Positions 36,459 through 44,646 of a stretch of DNA of 64,000 nt are shown in pieces. Origin of the DNA: UBA1724 sp051884615 (GTDB lineage: Bacteria > Verrucomicrobiota > Lentisphaeria > Oligosphaerales > Oligosphaeraceae); the NCBI GenBank assembly GCA_051884615.1, contig JBJEVT010000035.1:1-64000 (forward strand), written 5' to 3'. The notes below the pieces were generated by a model. The model was not told where the DNA came from. It was given only the letters and a program-made list of their open reading frames with translations, and made no database searches. The first letter of the stretch is position 1; every line of letters begins with the position of its first letter. Made by a program: the position numbers and the translations under genes.

Positions 36459-36956
36459 ATGACGAAAGACAAGGAACAGGACAAGGAGGAAAAGGCCCCT
36501 GTCGCCCAGGAGGGGGAGGGAAAGCAGGATTTCCTGATGTTGAAGGAGGAGGCGGTGTCCCAGGACGGTCTGGACCAGATGAGCCAGAACGCCATCTCCC
36601 GCATTGTCATCCGGGCGGCCACCGAGGTGGAGGGCGTGGCGCGCTTCGCCCCCAAGGGCGCCGGCGACCTCCTGAACTTCTTCACCGGAAAGGCCTTCGA
36701 TTCCAGCTTGCAGATCCGCTTCCACAAGGGCGGCATGAGCCTCTCCCTGGCCCTGAATCTCTACTACGGCTCCTATGTGCCCACCGTGCTGGAGGAGGTC
36801 CGCCGCAAGGTCACCGAACAGGTGAAGAGCTTCACCGGCGTGGACGTGGACAAGGTGGACATCCTGGTGAGCGACCTGGTGGAGCCCGAGGAGCCCGAAA
36901 GCCCCGCCGGCGAGGAAGCCCCCCAGGAAGAGAACAAGGACGCTTCCCAGGAGTAG
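36459..36956 (+). CDS. Asp23/Gls24-family envelope stress response protein
   Basis: The 165-residue protein has an acidic Lys/Glu-rich N-terminus and tail around an Asp23/DUF322 core (residues about 35-135): NAISRIVIRAATEVEGVARF, LQIRFHKGGMSLSLALNLYY and VLEEVRRKVTEQVKSFTGVD are its beta-alpha signature segments. Asp23 proteins assemble at the membrane through AmaP and respond to cell-envelope stress; the family is best known from Firmicutes. AGGAG with 8-bp spacing fixes the ATG. Its own promoter (36307-36335) precedes it, and an AmaP-like gene follows. Confidence 0.8.
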   Translation: MTKDKEQDKEEKAPVAQEGEGKQDFLMLKEEAVSQDGLDQMSQNAISRIVIRAATEVEGVARFAPKGAGDLLNFFTGKAFDSSLQIRFHKGGMSLSLALNLYYGSYVPTVLEEVRRKVTEQVKSFTGVDVDKVDILVSDLVEPEEPESPAGEEAPQEENKDASQE

Positions 36957-37051
36957 CTTTCCCCGGGAAGGAACGGCGGGGAAGGAGGCCCATCCCTCCC
37001 CCCGCCGGCGCCCCATCCCCGCCCCTCTACCCCAACAAGGAGGAAGATTGA

Positions 37052-37513
37052 ATGTTTGCAAATCTCTGTAACTGCTTGAAAGACGGGAATTTCTGGATTG
37101 GTCTCCTCGCCGGCGCCGTGCTGCTGGGCATTCTGGAGATTGTGATTCTCCTGGTGCGGAAATGCCGCCGCGGGGTGGATGCCATCATCGTCACGGGGGA
37201 GGGCGGCACCATGACCATCAAGCGGAAGGCGCTGAAGGGAATCCTCCGGAACATCGTGGCCCAGGAAGGGGCCGTCATGGAGAATTTCTGGCTGTTGCGC
37301 CAGAAGGACGGACGCTTCGCCCTGGAAATCTCCTTCTCCCTGACGGAGAAGGCATCCCTGGACAAGGTGCAGAAGGGGGTGCAGGAACAGGTGCCCCTGC
37401 GGATGAAGGAGATTGGAATCCAGGACAAGATCTCCTCCGTGAATCTGGTGTTCGAGAAGCAGTCCTCCTCTCCCGCCGCCGAGCCGGAGAAGAAGGAGGC
37501 GGAGAAGGCGTAG
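37052..37513 (+). CDS. AmaP-like membrane-anchored Asp23-related protein
   Basis: The 153-residue protein has one transmembrane helix (residues about 14-35: FWIGLLAGAVLLGILEIVIL) followed by an Asp23-like domain (MTIKRKALKGILRNIVAQEG, then DGRFALEISFSLTEKASLDK and a Lys/Glu-rich tail). This resembles AmaP, the alkaline-shock membrane anchor, though AmaP usually has two helices. It lies 95 bp after the Asp23 gene, so the two probably form a cytosolic/membrane pair. Partnership is inferred from context. Confidence 0.65.
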   Translation: MFANLCNCLKDGNFWIGLLAGAVLLGILEIVILLVRKCRRGVDAIIVTGEGGTMTIKRKALKGILRNIVAQEGAVMENFWLLRQKDGRFALEISFSLTEKASLDKVQKGVQEQVPLRMKEIGIQDKISSVNLVFEKQSSSPAAEPEKKEAEKA

Positions 37514-37553
37514 CTTTCCTCCGGCGCCACGCCGGGGAGACGAGGAGGCGAAA

Positions 37554-39458
37554 TTGGGCTTCAAGGGTGTGTATCGGGTGGTGGCCGCCGTGCCGCGCCT
37601 GTTTCTGGCCGACCCTCGGGAAAATGTCCGGGAAATCGGACGCCTCTACCGGGAGGCCGTGGAGGCGGGCGCCGCCGTGGTGGTCTTCCCGGAACTCTCC
37701 CTCACGGGCTATAGCTGCGGAGACCTCTTCGAGCAACGGCATCTCCTGGACGCCGCCCTGGAAGGGCTGGAGCAGCTCCGGAGTCTCACGGAGACCGAGG
37801 GGCGGGGCGCCGTCCTGGTGGTGGGGCTCCCGGTGGAGCAGGGGCCGCGACTCTTCAACGCCGCCGCCGTCCTCCAAAATGGACGCCTCCTGGGTGTGAC
37901 GGCAAAGACCTATCTTCCCGAATACCGGGAATTCTACGAACAACGCCAGTTCTGCTCCGCGCGGGAAATCACGGAGGAGACCTGGCGCTTCCAAGGCAGG
38001 GAGGTCCCCTTCGGGGCGGGCCTGCTCTACGAGGTGGACGGCGGCCGCCTGTGCTTCGGGGTGGAGATCTGCGAGGATCTCTGGGTGGTGAAACCGCCCT
38101 CCCAGGACATGGCCCTCCAGGGGGCGCAGCTGATTCTCAATTTGTCCGCCGGCCCGGAATTGGTGGCCAAGGCGGAATATCGCCGGATGCTGGTGTCCAG
38201 CCAGAGCGCCCGGCTCATGGCGATGTATGTCCTGGCGGGCGCCGGGGTGGGGGAATCCAGCTCGGATCTGGTCTTCAGCGGCCATGCCCTGGCCGCCTGC
38301 AATGGCACCGTTCTGGCGGAAAGCCAGCGCTTCCAGCAGGAAAGCCAGTGGATCCAGGCGGATTTCGTGCCCCGCTGGATGGATGCCCAGCGCAGAAGCT
38401 GGAGCTCCTTCCACGACTGCCCCGCGCCCCGTGCCCGTCGCATCCCCGGGGAGGCGGTCCCCGGCACGGAGGAACTCCAGGGACTCCGACTCCCCCTCCA
38501 TCCCTTTGTGCCGGAAAATTCCCCGGAACGCAACGCCCGGTGCGACGAGATCTTCCGCATTCAGGCCACCGGCCTCGCCCGACGGGTGACCCACACCCAT
38601 GCCCGGCGCCTGGTCATCGGACTCTCCGGGGGACTGGATTCCACCCTCGCCCTCCTGGTGTGCGCGCGCTGCTGCCAGCTCCTGCAGCTGCCTCCCTCCT
38701 TCATCCTGGCGGTGACCATGCCCGGCATGGGCACCAGCGGACGCACCAAGAACAACGCCGTGGGCATCGCCCGGGAAACCGGCGCGGAACTCCGGGAAAT
38801 CCCCATCGCCCCGGCCGTCGCCCGGCATTTCCAGGACATCGGACACGATCCGGAAAAGACGGATGTGGTCTACGAAAACGCCCAGGCCCGGGAACGCACC
38901 CAAATCCTCATGGATCTGGCCAACCAGGAGGGGGGAATCCTGGTGGGCACCGGCGACCTCTCGGAAATCGCCCTGGGCTGGAGCACGTTCAATGGCGACC
39001 ATATGTCCATGTATTGCGTGAATTGCGGAGTCCCCAAAACCCTCATCCGGTTCATGGTGGAATACGCCGCGGAACACGCCGCCCCCGCCCTGGCTAAACA
39101 TCTCCTGGATGTGAACGACACCCCCGTCTCCCCTGAACTGCTGCCGGGACAACAACATACGGAGGAAATCATCGGAAACTACGACCTCCATGACTTCTTC
39201 CTCTACTTCTTCCTGAAATACGGGGAGACCCCCGAAAATATCCTCCTCCTGGCGCAGTGGACCTTCCGGGAAATCCACCCCCCCGAAAAAATCCGGAAAA
39301 CCCTCGCCCTGTTCTTCCGGCGCTTCTTCTCCCAGCAGTTCAAACGAAACGCCATGCCCGACGGACCCAAGGTGGGCACGATCGCCCTCTCCCCAAGGGG
39401 CGACTGGAGAATGCCCGCCGACGCCTTTGCCAGCCTCTTCTCCCTCCCCGAAGAGTAA
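37554..39458 (+). CDS. nadE: Glutamine-dependent NAD+ synthetase
   Basis: The 634-residue two-domain enzyme converts deamido-NAD to NAD with ammonia channelled from glutamine. The N-terminal nitrilase domain has its triad at VVVFPELSLTGYS (Glu), KTYLPEYREFYE (Lys) and GVEICEDLWVV (Cys). The C-terminal synthetase has the P-loop GLSGGLDSTLALLV and LVGTGDLSEIALGW. It starts with TTG at 37554; this start is supported by GAGGAGG five bases upstream and by the nitrilase strand beginning immediately. It closes the plus-strand core run. Confidence 0.95.
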   Translation: MGFKGVYRVVAAVPRLFLADPRENVREIGRLYREAVEAGAAVVVFPELSLTGYSCGDLFEQRHLLDAALEGLEQLRSLTETEGRGAVLVVGLPVEQGPRLFNAAAVLQNGRLLGVTAKTYLPEYREFYEQRQFCSAREITEETWRFQGREVPFGAGLLYEVDGGRLCFGVEICEDLWVVKPPSQDMALQGAQLILNLSAGPELVAKAEYRRMLVSSQSARLMAMYVLAGAGVGESSSDLVFSGHALAACNGTVLAESQRFQQESQWIQADFVPRWMDAQRRSWSSFHDCPAPRARRIPGEAVPGTEELQGLRLPLHPFVPENSPERNARCDEIFRIQATGLARRVTHTHARRLVIGLSGGLDSTLALLVCARCCQLLQLPPSFILAVTMPGMGTSGRTKNNAVGIARETGAELREIPIAPAVARHFQDIGHDPEKTDVVYENAQARERTQILMDLANQEGGILVGTGDLSEIALGWSTFNGDHMSMYCVNCGVPKTLIRFMVEYAAEHAAPALAKHLLDVNDTPVSPELLPGQQHTEEIIGNYDLHDFFLYFFLKYGETPENILLLAQWTFREIHPPEKIRKTLALFFRRFFSQQFKRNAMPDGPKVGTIALSPRGDWRMPADAFASLFSLPEE

Positions 39459-39532
39459 AACACGGGGCATGCACGGAAGTTGCCAAGCCGTAAAACTGGC
39501 AGAAATCGTCTGCTTTCAGAACGAATCAAAGA

Positions 39533-40564
39533 ATGAGCATTTTAGAGGTGGCAAAGCAGGTTTTGCTGGCGGCTGGCCATGAGTTGACGAGGAAGGAGAT
39601 CGCCGACAAGGTGATTGCCAGTGGCTTATGGGCGCCAACAGGAAAGACCCCGCAGCATAGCATAGAGGCGCAGATTTACTCGGACATCAAGCATCATCCG
39701 GAGACGACCCCGTTTTGCAAAACTGGGCGGGGCAAGTTTGGCCTGAAATCCTACGCTGCCCAGGAGGTGGAGAAGGAATCCACTCCTCCTCCACCGTTGG
39801 CGAAGCATCCCGGGGCATCCGTTGCCAAAGGGGAGCATGGGTTTTCCTTCACGGAGTGTGCGGTGAAGGTTTTAGAGAAGCATGGGAACCGTCAGCCCAT
39901 GCACTACCGTGATATCACGAAGCGGGCTATTGAGGAGGGGTGGCTTGTTTCCAAGGGAAAGACCCCGGAGGCGAGCCTCTACGCCCAGGTCATCACGGAG
40001 ATTCAGAGATGCCAGAAAAAGGGGGATGCCCCCCGGTTTGTCCAATGTGGGAAGGGCTTCGTGGCTCTGGCACGCTGGAGTGGGAATGGCCTCGACTTCC
40101 AGATTACCCAACATAACAAGGCAGTCAGCCTGGAGCTGAAAAAACGTCTGCAGGCAATGACCCCCGGGGAATTTGAGGAATTGATTGCCCTGTTGCTGCC
40201 GAAAATGGGGTTTGTGGACGTTGAACTGACTCCTCTGAACAATGACGGGGGAATCGATGTCCGTGGTGTCGTGGAGACCAACGATGTGGTCCGCACCAAG
40301 ATGGCTGTGCAGGTGAAGCGTTGGAAGAAGAACGTTCAATCCCCTACGGTCCAGCAGGTGCGAGGGAGTCTGGGAGCCCATGAACAGGGTTTGATCATTA
40401 CTCTCAGCGATTTCTCCAAAGGCGCCAGGGAGGAGGCGTCAAAGGTGGACAAGGTCCCCATTGCCCTGATGAATGGAGATGTCCTGGTCTCCCTGTTGAT
40501 GGAATACGAAATCGGAGTGCGGCGCATTTCCCGGGCCATCTTCGAATTGGAAGACAAAGAATAG
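39533..40564 (+). CDS. Mrr-like restriction endonuclease with two HARE-HTH domains
   Basis: The 343-residue protein has two HARE-HTH (winged helix) modules at about residues 1-75 (ILEVAKQVLLAAGHELTRKE) and 105-185 (ECAVKVLEKHGNRQPMHYRD). A C-terminal Mrr-cat PD-(D/E)xK domain follows: MTPGEFEELIALLLPKMGF, then NDGGIDVRG with downstream MAVQVKRWK as the catalytic D-x(n)-Q-x-K. It would cut DNA in a modification-dependent way (type IV restriction). HARE-HTH domains are thought to sense DNA modification or chromatin state. No methyltransferase is adjacent. It borders a minisatellite array and lies between core genes, so it is likely accessory. Confidence 0.85.
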   Translation: MSILEVAKQVLLAAGHELTRKEIADKVIASGLWAPTGKTPQHSIEAQIYSDIKHHPETTPFCKTGRGKFGLKSYAAQEVEKESTPPPPLAKHPGASVAKGEHGFSFTECAVKVLEKHGNRQPMHYRDITKRAIEEGWLVSKGKTPEASLYAQVITEIQRCQKKGDAPRFVQCGKGFVALARWSGNGLDFQITQHNKAVSLELKKRLQAMTPGEFEELIALLLPKMGFVDVELTPLNNDGGIDVRGVVETNDVVRTKMAVQVKRWKKNVQSPTVQQVRGSLGAHEQGLIITLSDFSKGAREEASKVDKVPIALMNGDVLVSLLMEYEIGVRRISRAIFELEDKE

Positions 40565-41123
40565 AGGCCCGGGAGAAAGGGCAAGAGACGGTGGCACGTT
40601 GCCACGAACTATCAGGCACGGAAGGGGGATTGCCCCCTCCTTGAAAAATGGGGGGGCGATACAGATTTTACGCCAATCTGTCTTCCCAAAAGAGACAGAA
40701 TCATGCCAATCTGTCTTTCCAAAAGAGACAGAATCATGCCAATCTGTCTTCTAAAAAGAGACAGAATCATGCCAATCTGTCTTCCAAAAAGAGACAGAAT
40801 CATGCCAATCTGTCTTCTAAAAAGAGACAGAATCATGCCAATCTGTCTTCCAAAAAGAGACAGAATCATGCCAATCTGTCTTTTCAAAAGAGACAGATTC
40901 TGAATTTTTGGGGGCGGTCCACCTTGGGGGCAATGGTTCCGGCGGGTTCTTTGGGGCGGGCCGTCGTGCGGGCGGGCTCTGATTTTCATGAAAAGTACGG
41001 AGAAGGGGAGGAAGTTTGGGGAAGCGGGTTTATATTCTGGGCTCGTCCCAGTTCTCCGGGGTAGGTGTCTTTGACGCCGCAGCCCTGGTGGACCAGCCGT
41101 TTTTTTGTTGACCACCCCATTGC
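40565..41123. other. Non-coding region holding a 33-bp minisatellite
   Basis: After the Mrr-like gene, about 560 bp carry no convincing gene. The array at 40673-40898 is the only structured part. The open frames through the array, on either strand, come from its 33-bp (11-codon) period and have no ribosome site. Confidence 0.6.
40673..40898. repeat. 33-bp tandem repeat with internal hairpin (7 copies)
   Basis: Units start at 40673, 40706, 40739, 40772, 40805, 40838 and 40871 (the last is partial). Each contains CTGTCT ... AGACAG, a 6-bp inverted repeat around a 9-base loop. The only variable bases are in the loop, alternating TTCTA and TTCCA in units 3-6, which shows a 66-bp higher-order duplication. 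Confidence 0.9.
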
Positions 41124-41240
41124 ATGACCACTTCTCTCCCCATGAACCAGGATGCCGGACATCTGCGGATTGCGTCTGGTATTTCCTTTGGGGGCATTGT
41201 GGTCATTAGCATGATTATTTTGGGGTTCGTCATTATTTAG
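41124..41240 (+). CDS. Possible small membrane protein (38 residues)
   Basis: The short open frame starts MTTSLPMNQDAGHLRIASGI and ends in a hydrophobic segment (GGIVVISMIILGFVII) that could span the membrane. An internal ATG at 41142 is an alternative start. I see no good ribosome site and no known family. It is listed because the hydrophobic run ends precisely at the stop codon, as in real single-pass microproteins; it may be chance. Confidence 0.3.
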   Translation: MTTSLPMNQDAGHLRIASGISFGGIVVISMIILGFVII

Positions 41241-41388
41241 ACCGCCCGTTTAACTCTCTCTGGCAGAGGAAGAAGCGGGCGGTCTGAAACGGACCCGCCC
41301 GCAGTGTGGGCCCCCGGACTGTCCGTTTCCCTTGCTTTGCCTTTTTTCTCCCAGAAAGGAACCGACAAGCACAGTGGAACCACAACCC

Positions 41389-43674
41389 ATGGAAAACAAA
41401 CTCCAGATCGCCATGCGCGTCCGCGAATTGCGGGCGCAGAAGAATCTCGACGTGCCGGAGATGGCGCGTCTCCTGGGGGTGAGCCCCGAGGAGTACGAGG
41501 GATATGAGAGCGGAGCGAAGCAGGCTCCCTTTTCCTTCTACTACAACCTGGCCGAGCATTTTGGCCTGGATGTCTCCTCCGTCATCAGCGGCGAGGCCCC
41601 GAATCTTGCCCTGTACACCGTGACCCGGAGCGGGGAGGGCTTCCCCTTTGTGCGCCGGGCGGGGTTCAGCTACCTGCACCAGGCCATCCACATGAAGGAC
41701 CGCACGGGAGAGCCCTTCATCGTCACCGCGCCCTGCGGCAATGCGGACGAGCCCCTGAAGTATTCCGAGCACAACGGCCAGGAGTTCGACCTGATTCTCT
41801 CGGGCAGCCTCAAGGTGTTCCTCCACGGCAAGGAGGAGCTGCTCCACCAGGGGGACAGCATCTACTTTGACGGCCGGGAGGCCCATGCCATGCTGGCGGT
41901 GGGGGACAAGCCCTGCCAGTTCTTCTCCATCGTCATGCACGGAAAGGCAGAGGACGCCAAGCCGGAGCGTTTCGGCTATGTGCCCCAGACCGTGGCCAAG
42001 GAGCCCCGCCAGGCTTCCTCCCGTCCTCTCCTCTACCAGCAGTACATGAAGGAGGAGTGGAACGAGGACGGGACCCTGCGGAATGTCCGCTTCGAGATTC
42101 CCGACAACTTCAATTTCGCCTACGACGTGCTGTGCCGTCTGGGGCAGGAGTGCCCGGAGAAGATCGCCATGCGCTGGGTCTCCAAGGACAAGGTCTGCCG
42201 GGACTTCACCTTCCGGGAGATGTCGGAGAACGCCATGCGAACCGCCAATCTCCTGTATTCCCTGGGCATCCGGAAGGGAGACCGGGTGATTCTGGTGCTG
42301 AAGCGCCACTACCAGTTCTGGTTCATCCTCAACGCCCTCCACATGATCGGCGCCATCGCCATCCCCGCCTCCTGCCAGATGACCGCCCATGACTTCGAAT
42401 ACCGCTTCCAGCGGGCGGATGTCCAGTATGTCATCTGCTCGGCGGACGGCAACATCACCCACGAGGTGGACCAGGCGGCGGCCGCCACCGGCGTGAAGCT
42501 GAAGATCTCCGTCAACGGCAAGAAGGATGGCTGGCTGGACTACGACGCCCTCTATCCCAACTTCCCCGCGGACTTCCCCCGCTCCCCGGACCAGAAGACC
42601 ACGGATCCCATGCTGGTCTTCTTCAGCTCCGGCACCACGGGATACCCCAAGATGGTGGAGCACGACTACGCCTATCCCCTGGGCCACATCATGACCGCCC
42701 GCCACTGGCACAAGGTGAATCCGGACGGCCTCCATTTCACCGTGGCGGACACGGGCTGGGGCAAGGCCCTGTGGGGCAAGATCTACGGACAGTGGCTCTG
42801 CGAGGCCGGGGTCTTCACCTTCGACTTCGACCGCTTCCATGCGGCAGACCTCCTGCCCATGTTCAGACAGTACGGCATCACCACGTTCTGCGCCCCGCCC
42901 ACCATCTTTCGCTTCCTGGTGAAGGAGGACCTCTCCCAGTATGACTTCTCCACGCTGGAGCACGTCACCACGGCGGGCGAGGCCATGCCTCCCGAGGTCA
43001 GCGAGGCGTTCGCCAAGGTCTCCGGCCAGCTCCCCTACGAGGGCTTCGGACAGACGGAGACCACCATGCTCATCGGCACCCTGTCGGACATGAAGCCCCG
43101 TCCCGGCTCCATGGGCAAGGCCAATCCCCAGTTCCAGGTGGTCCTGCTGGATCCCGACGGCAAGCCCGTCCGCACCGGCGAAACCGGGGAAATCTGCGTG
43201 CGGGCCGACCAGGGCAGCCAGCCCTGCGGACTCTTCGGGTGCTATCTCAAGTCCGAGGAGGACACCCGGAAGGTCTGGCACGACGGCTACTACCACACCG
43301 GCGACCAGGCATGGCAGGACGAGGATGGCTACTTCTGGTACGAGGGACGGGCGGATGACATCATCAAGACCTCCGGATACCGGGTGGGCCCCTTCGAGGT
43401 GGAAAGCGTCCTGATGGAGCTCCCCTACATCCTGGAGTGCGCCGTCACCGGCGTGCCGGATCCCGTCCGGGGCAAGGTGGTGAAGGCCACGGTTGTCCTG
43501 GTGAAGGGCAAGGAGGGCACCGAGGAGCTGAAGGAGGAGATCAAGGAGTATGTGAAGACCCACACCGCTCCCTACAAATACCCCCGCATCATCGAGTTCG
43601 TGGGAGAGCTGCCCAAGACCGTCAACGGAAAGATCCGCCGGGCCGCCATCCGGGAACAGAACAACGCCCAATAA
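41389..43674 (+). CDS. HTH-cupin-acyl-CoA synthetase fusion protein
   Basis: The 761-residue protein has three parts. Residues about 5-65 form an XRE-type helix-turn-helix (RVRELRAQKNLDVPEMARLL, then GVSPEEYEGYESG). Residues about 115-185 form a cupin sensor (LKYSEHNGQEFDLILSGSLK, HQGDSIYFDGREAHAMLAVG). Residues about 230-760 form an ANL-superfamily adenylating enzyme: FFSSGTTGYPKMVEH (AMP-binding), GFGQTETT, YHTGDQAWQDEDGYFWYEGR, and the C-terminal VNGKIRR catalytic lysine. The enzyme part most resembles medium-chain acyl-CoA synthetases. It could sense its own acyl substrate through the cupin while binding DNA. A strong terminator follows. The fusion is seen directly; the regulatory role is inferred. 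Confidence 0.85.
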   Translation: MENKLQIAMRVRELRAQKNLDVPEMARLLGVSPEEYEGYESGAKQAPFSFYYNLAEHFGLDVSSVISGEAPNLALYTVTRSGEGFPFVRRAGFSYLHQAIHMKDRTGEPFIVTAPCGNADEPLKYSEHNGQEFDLILSGSLKVFLHGKEELLHQGDSIYFDGREAHAMLAVGDKPCQFFSIVMHGKAEDAKPERFGYVPQTVAKEPRQASSRPLLYQQYMKEEWNEDGTLRNVRFEIPDNFNFAYDVLCRLGQECPEKIAMRWVSKDKVCRDFTFREMSENAMRTANLLYSLGIRKGDRVILVLKRHYQFWFILNALHMIGAIAIPASCQMTAHDFEYRFQRADVQYVICSADGNITHEVDQAAAATGVKLKISVNGKKDGWLDYDALYPNFPADFPRSPDQKTTDPMLVFFSSGTTGYPKMVEHDYAYPLGHIMTARHWHKVNPDGLHFTVADTGWGKALWGKIYGQWLCEAGVFTFDFDRFHAADLLPMFRQYGITTFCAPPTIFRFLVKEDLSQYDFSTLEHVTTAGEAMPPEVSEAFAKVSGQLPYEGFGQTETTMLIGTLSDMKPRPGSMGKANPQFQVVLLDPDGKPVRTGETGEICVRADQGSQPCGLFGCYLKSEEDTRKVWHDGYYHTGDQAWQDEDGYFWYEGRADDIIKTSGYRVGPFEVESVLMELPYILECAVTGVPDPVRGKVVKATVVLVKGKEGTEELKEEIKEYVKTHTAPYKYPRIIEFVGELPKTVNGKIRRAAIREQNNAQ

Positions 43675-43732
43675 CGCCGCTCCCCGTCCCTTCTCTCTCC
43701 CCCCGGGGGAGGGAGGGGCGCGGGAAACCTCG

Positions 43733-43782
43733 GACGCCATGCCGCCGCAGACTCCCCCGCCCGGCATGGCGTCGTCCTTTTT
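43733..43782 (+). terminator. Strong rho-independent terminator
   Basis: A perfect 12-bp stem (43733-43744 with 43762-43773, GACGCCATGCCG/CGGCATGGCGTC) is followed by GTCC and five Ts. It ends the HTH-cupin-synthetase transcript. Confidence 0.88.
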
Positions 43783-43834
43783 CCCCCTCCTGCGCCACAG
43801 GAGGGAGGGATAATTTTATAACTACTTTATATTC

Positions 43835-43853
43835 AAATAGTTACAAACTATTT
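43835..43853. repeat. AT-rich inverted repeat between convergent genes
   Basis: AAATAGTT and AACTATTT (8-bp arms, 3-base loop) lie immediately past the stop of the RraA-like gene, in a 50-bp AT-rich island. It may help end the glucuronate operon, but it lacks a GC-rich stem. Confidence 0.4.
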
Positions 43854-43855
43854 TG

Positions 43856-44611
43856 TTAGAAATATCCTCCTTTGTCGATGATTTCGGAGATGGTGTCTCC
43901 CTGGCGGACCCAGCTGAAGATGTCCACCTCGTTTTTCTCGATGCCTTCCGCGCGGAGAAGGACCTGGTAGGCGATTTCCCGGGGGATGCAGAGGACGCCG
44001 TCGATGTCTCCGAAGATGATGTCTCCGGGGCGGACGGTGACCTTGCCGATGCGGACGGGGACCTGGTAGTGGGTGATCATGCAGCGTCCCAGGGAGCCGT
44101 TGGAGGTGCGGTATTTGTAGAAGATGGGGAATTTCTGCTCCAGGATTTGCTTGGTGTCCCGGATGCCTCCGGCGATGACGGCGCCCCGGATGCCCTTGGT
44201 CATGGCGGTGGCGGTCATGACGCCGCCCCAGAGGGAGGCTTCGGTGTCCTCGGAGGTGTCCCACACCACCACGCCATTGGGTTTGAAGTCGTCCAGCATT
44301 TGGGCGCGGAAGGTCATTTCCCCCTCGATCATCACGTTGGGGGCGCTTTTGACGGTGAACGCCTCGCCGCAGAGGGTCATTTCATCCCGCAGGGGCATGA
44401 TGTCGCTGGGGAGGTTTTGGTTCAGGAGGGTGTATTCCCGGAGGACGTCGTTGATGCACCCGGTGTAGAGTTTCTCGTATCGCTGGCACAACTCCGGGAT
44501 GGGGATGGGGATGGGGCAGTCCGGGATGTGCTGGCGGGCGGCGATGAGCTTGTCCAGTTTCATGAGGCCGGCTTCCTTGGCCTGGCCTCGCATGTCCTTG
44601 AGGGATGGCAT
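43856..44611 (-). CDS. RraA / HMG-aldolase family protein
   Basis: The 251-residue protein belongs to the RraA-like (formerly 'dimethylmenaquinone methyltransferase') family, whose enzymatic members are class II pyruvate aldolases (4-hydroxy-4-methyl-2-oxoglutarate/oxaloacetate). The signature G-I-R-D in AVIAGGIRDTKQILEQKFP supplies the Arg-Asp pair that binds pyruvate enolate and metal. FGDIDGVLCIPREIAYQVLL is the conserved C-terminal strand-helix. It is the last gene of the glucuronate operon. 2-Keto-3-deoxygluconate, the product of the preceding genes, is itself a 4-hydroxy-2-oxo acid, so it could be cleaved here; this is inference. The start could also be the in-frame ATG at 44563. Confidence 0.8.
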   Translation of the reverse strand: MPSLKDMRGQAKEAGLMKLDKLIAARQHIPDCPIPIPIPELCQRYEKLYTGCINDVLREYTLLNQNLPSDIMPLRDEMTLCGEAFTVKSAPNVMIEGEMTFRAQMLDDFKPNGVVVWDTSEDTEASLWGGVMTATAMTKGIRGAVIAGGIRDTKQILEQKFPIFYKYRTSNGSLGRCMITHYQVPVRIGKVTVRPGDIIFGDIDGVLCIPREIAYQVLLRAEGIEKNEVDIFSWVRQGDTISEIIDKGGYF

Positions 44612-44646
44612 GGGGTTCGGGGGGGGGGATTGGGGTGGGGGGAAAA

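Noticed and set aside
40673..40898. CRISPR array
   Set aside because: There are no unique spacers; whole 33-bp units are nearly identical and only the loop bases vary, and no cas gene is present. It is a minisatellite.
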